Source of the DNA: Dysgonomonas hofstadii
GTDB lineage: Bacteria; Bacteroidota; Bacteroidia; Bacteroidales; Dysgonomonadaceae
DNA: 61,090 nucleotides
Reading direction: 5' to 3'
NCBI RefSeq assembly: GCF_014196915.1
Contig: NZ_JACIEP010000022.1
Span: 1-61,090, forward strand
Positions 60,555 through 61,090 of this stretch are shown here, in pieces. Within the stretch, counting starts at the first letter, position 1; each line of letters begins with the position of its first letter. The notes below the pieces were generated by a model that was given only the letters and a program-made list of their open reading frames with translations, was not told where the DNA came from and did not search any database. The translations under genes and the position numbers were made by a program.

Positions 60555-60986
60555 TTAGAGATGTTTAGCCTTAAATTGCTCGCACAATTGCATCACTTCC
60601 CGTCCGATTCCCGCCAATTCAATAGTTGCATTTTCCAATTTATAGAGCAATGCCAATGCTTTTTTTTCTCCAAAATTGGAATGCAATTCCTTTACAACTT
60701 GATTGTAATTGACTCCGATACTCCGAATTTGTCCGTGTAAAGCAGTGAGCCTTGCTATAAATTCTACAGCCGAAGCATCGGTTTTCACTACACGGAACTC
60801 ATCGCCAAAGATGCGAGCAGCGATAAAACCAGATAAGGATTGTACGCCCGACTGTTCATACAAGGCTAAAAAATCGACGTGTTGCTGATCTGTCAGGTTT
60901 ACAGTCAGTCGATGTTTCGCTGGATCGTTCTTCGGGGGTCTGCCCCCTTTTCCCCGTTTATGGGGATTTCTTTTTTCTTCGTTCAT
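60555..60986 (-). CDS. mobA: Mobilisation accessory protein MobA
   Basis: A 143-residue DNA-binding relaxosome protein. The basic, Gly/Pro-rich N-terminus (HKRGKGGRPPKNDPAKHRLTV) precedes a ribbon-helix-helix (LTVNLTDQQHVDFLALYEQS) and a helical dimerisation domain (LTALHGQIRSIGVNYNQVVKEL). It positions MobB at oriT. Its ATG is overlapped by a 2-codon mini-ORF, the same leader design as topB and DUF1896. Confidence 0.88.
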   Translation of the reverse strand: MNEEKRNPHKRGKGGRPPKNDPAKHRLTVNLTDQQHVDFLALYEQSGVQSLSGFIAARIFGDEFRVVKTDASAVEFIARLTALHGQIRSIGVNYNQVVKELHSNFGEKKALALLYKLENATIELAGIGREVMQLCEQFKAKHL

Positions 60987-61017
60987 AACATGATTTTTTA
61001 GTGGCGGTCACAGACCG
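60983..61017 (-). promoter_or_regulatory. Hairpin/box/mini-ORF leader of mobA
   Basis: Minus strand: hairpin CGGTC-TGT-GACCG (61017-61005), box CCACTAAAAAATCA (61004-60991), mini-ORF ATG-TTA-TGA (60991-60983) overlapping the mobA ATG. The outer hairpin pair is C-G here, G-C in the other two copies, a compensatory change. Confidence 0.65.
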
Positions 61018-61090
61018 ATTTATTATTTACCCGTTACGCGCTATGGGGCATGGTGCGTATTTATTTTCCCGACTTCGGAGAGGAAAATCC
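61018..61090. other. Possible oriT region upstream of mobA (partial)
   Basis: The last 73 bases have no gene. They are more GC-rich than most intergenic DNA here and contain the small dyad CCGA-CT-TCGG (61069-61078). The oriT of such elements is normally just upstream of mobA, but no known nick motif is recognised and the region runs out of the window. Confidence 0.3.

Overview
The window reads as a chromosomal stretch of a Bacteroidales bacterium. It is AT-rich, its promoters carry the Bacteroidota -7 box TAnnTTTG (usually TATCTTTG), starts are preceded by A-rich leaders rather than strong Shine-Dalgarno sites, and it holds Mfa/Fim-type lipoprotein fimbriae, a type IX secretion sorting domain, an Hc1-like histone and a Bacteroides-type conjugative element with mobA/mobB/traG, rteC, topB and DUF1896/DUF3945/DUF4099 genes. 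A Dysgonomonas- or Parabacteroides-like genome is my best guess, but genus is not proven by anything here.

Region 1 (1-4919): the end of an IS21-like element abuts and appears to truncate the 5' end of nhaA. This is followed by a KtrB/KtrA potassium uptake pair and a DUF389 membrane protein.

Region 2 (5300-9200 and 15289-24233): a probable sulfane-sulfur and efflux island. Operon A is marR1-coaDR (CoA-disulfide/persulfide reductase with rhodanese). Operon B is DUF6132::rhodanese - DUF2892 - thioredoxin lipoprotein - marR2. A leftward operon (tolC - MFP - RND pump - PII-like - DUF2892) diverges from a rightward DUF134 - NifX-like - NifX-like operon, and a doxDA thiosulfate:quinone oxidoreductase follows. 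The marR1 and tolC promoters share the same -7 box and the same TTCCAnTGGAA palindrome at identical spacing. A one-mismatch copy precedes operon B and further GGAAA/TTTCC dyads fill the tolC/DUF134 gap, so a common regulon under the paired MarR proteins is likely. Between the two halves lie otsAB (trehalose synthesis), a GH15 hydrolase, a methyltransferase and an OMPLA-type phospholipase.

Region 3 (24710-37974): a phase-variable fimbrial locus. A Bacteroidales tyrosine recombinase is followed by two perfect 21-bp inverted repeats (25717-25737 and 26016-26036) that bracket a segment containing an outward promoter. In this sequence the promoter faces the fimbrial operon (ON). The operon encodes DUF3575 protein, DUF3868/OmpA-like protein, Mfa1-like major fimbrillin, three lipoprotein fimbrial subunits, a small secreted protein and a giant adhesin with a type IX sorting domain. 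A 10-bp hairpin after the major subunit gene could set subunit ratios. Two diverged tandem copies of a two-hairpin element, with compensatory changes, follow the operon.

Region 4 (38300-41118): small genes of unknown role, a RibD-C family reductase and an RteC-like gene broken by a frameshift at an A8 run.

Region 5 (41119-61090): part of a conjugative element. A giant methylase-helicase gene is split by a 2434-bp group II intron inserted exactly between the W and R codons of helicase motif VI. DUF1896, topB, DUF4099/DUF3945, traG, mobB and mobA follow on the same strand. GNAT, zinc-ribbon, histone-like and TIR-domain cargo genes sit on the opposite strand. Three of the element's genes (DUF1896, topB, mobA) share a leader made of a small covarying hairpin, the box CACTAAAAA(A)TCA, and a 2-3 codon mini-ORF whose TGA overlaps the gene's ATG. 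I saw no tRNA, rRNA or CRISPR array.
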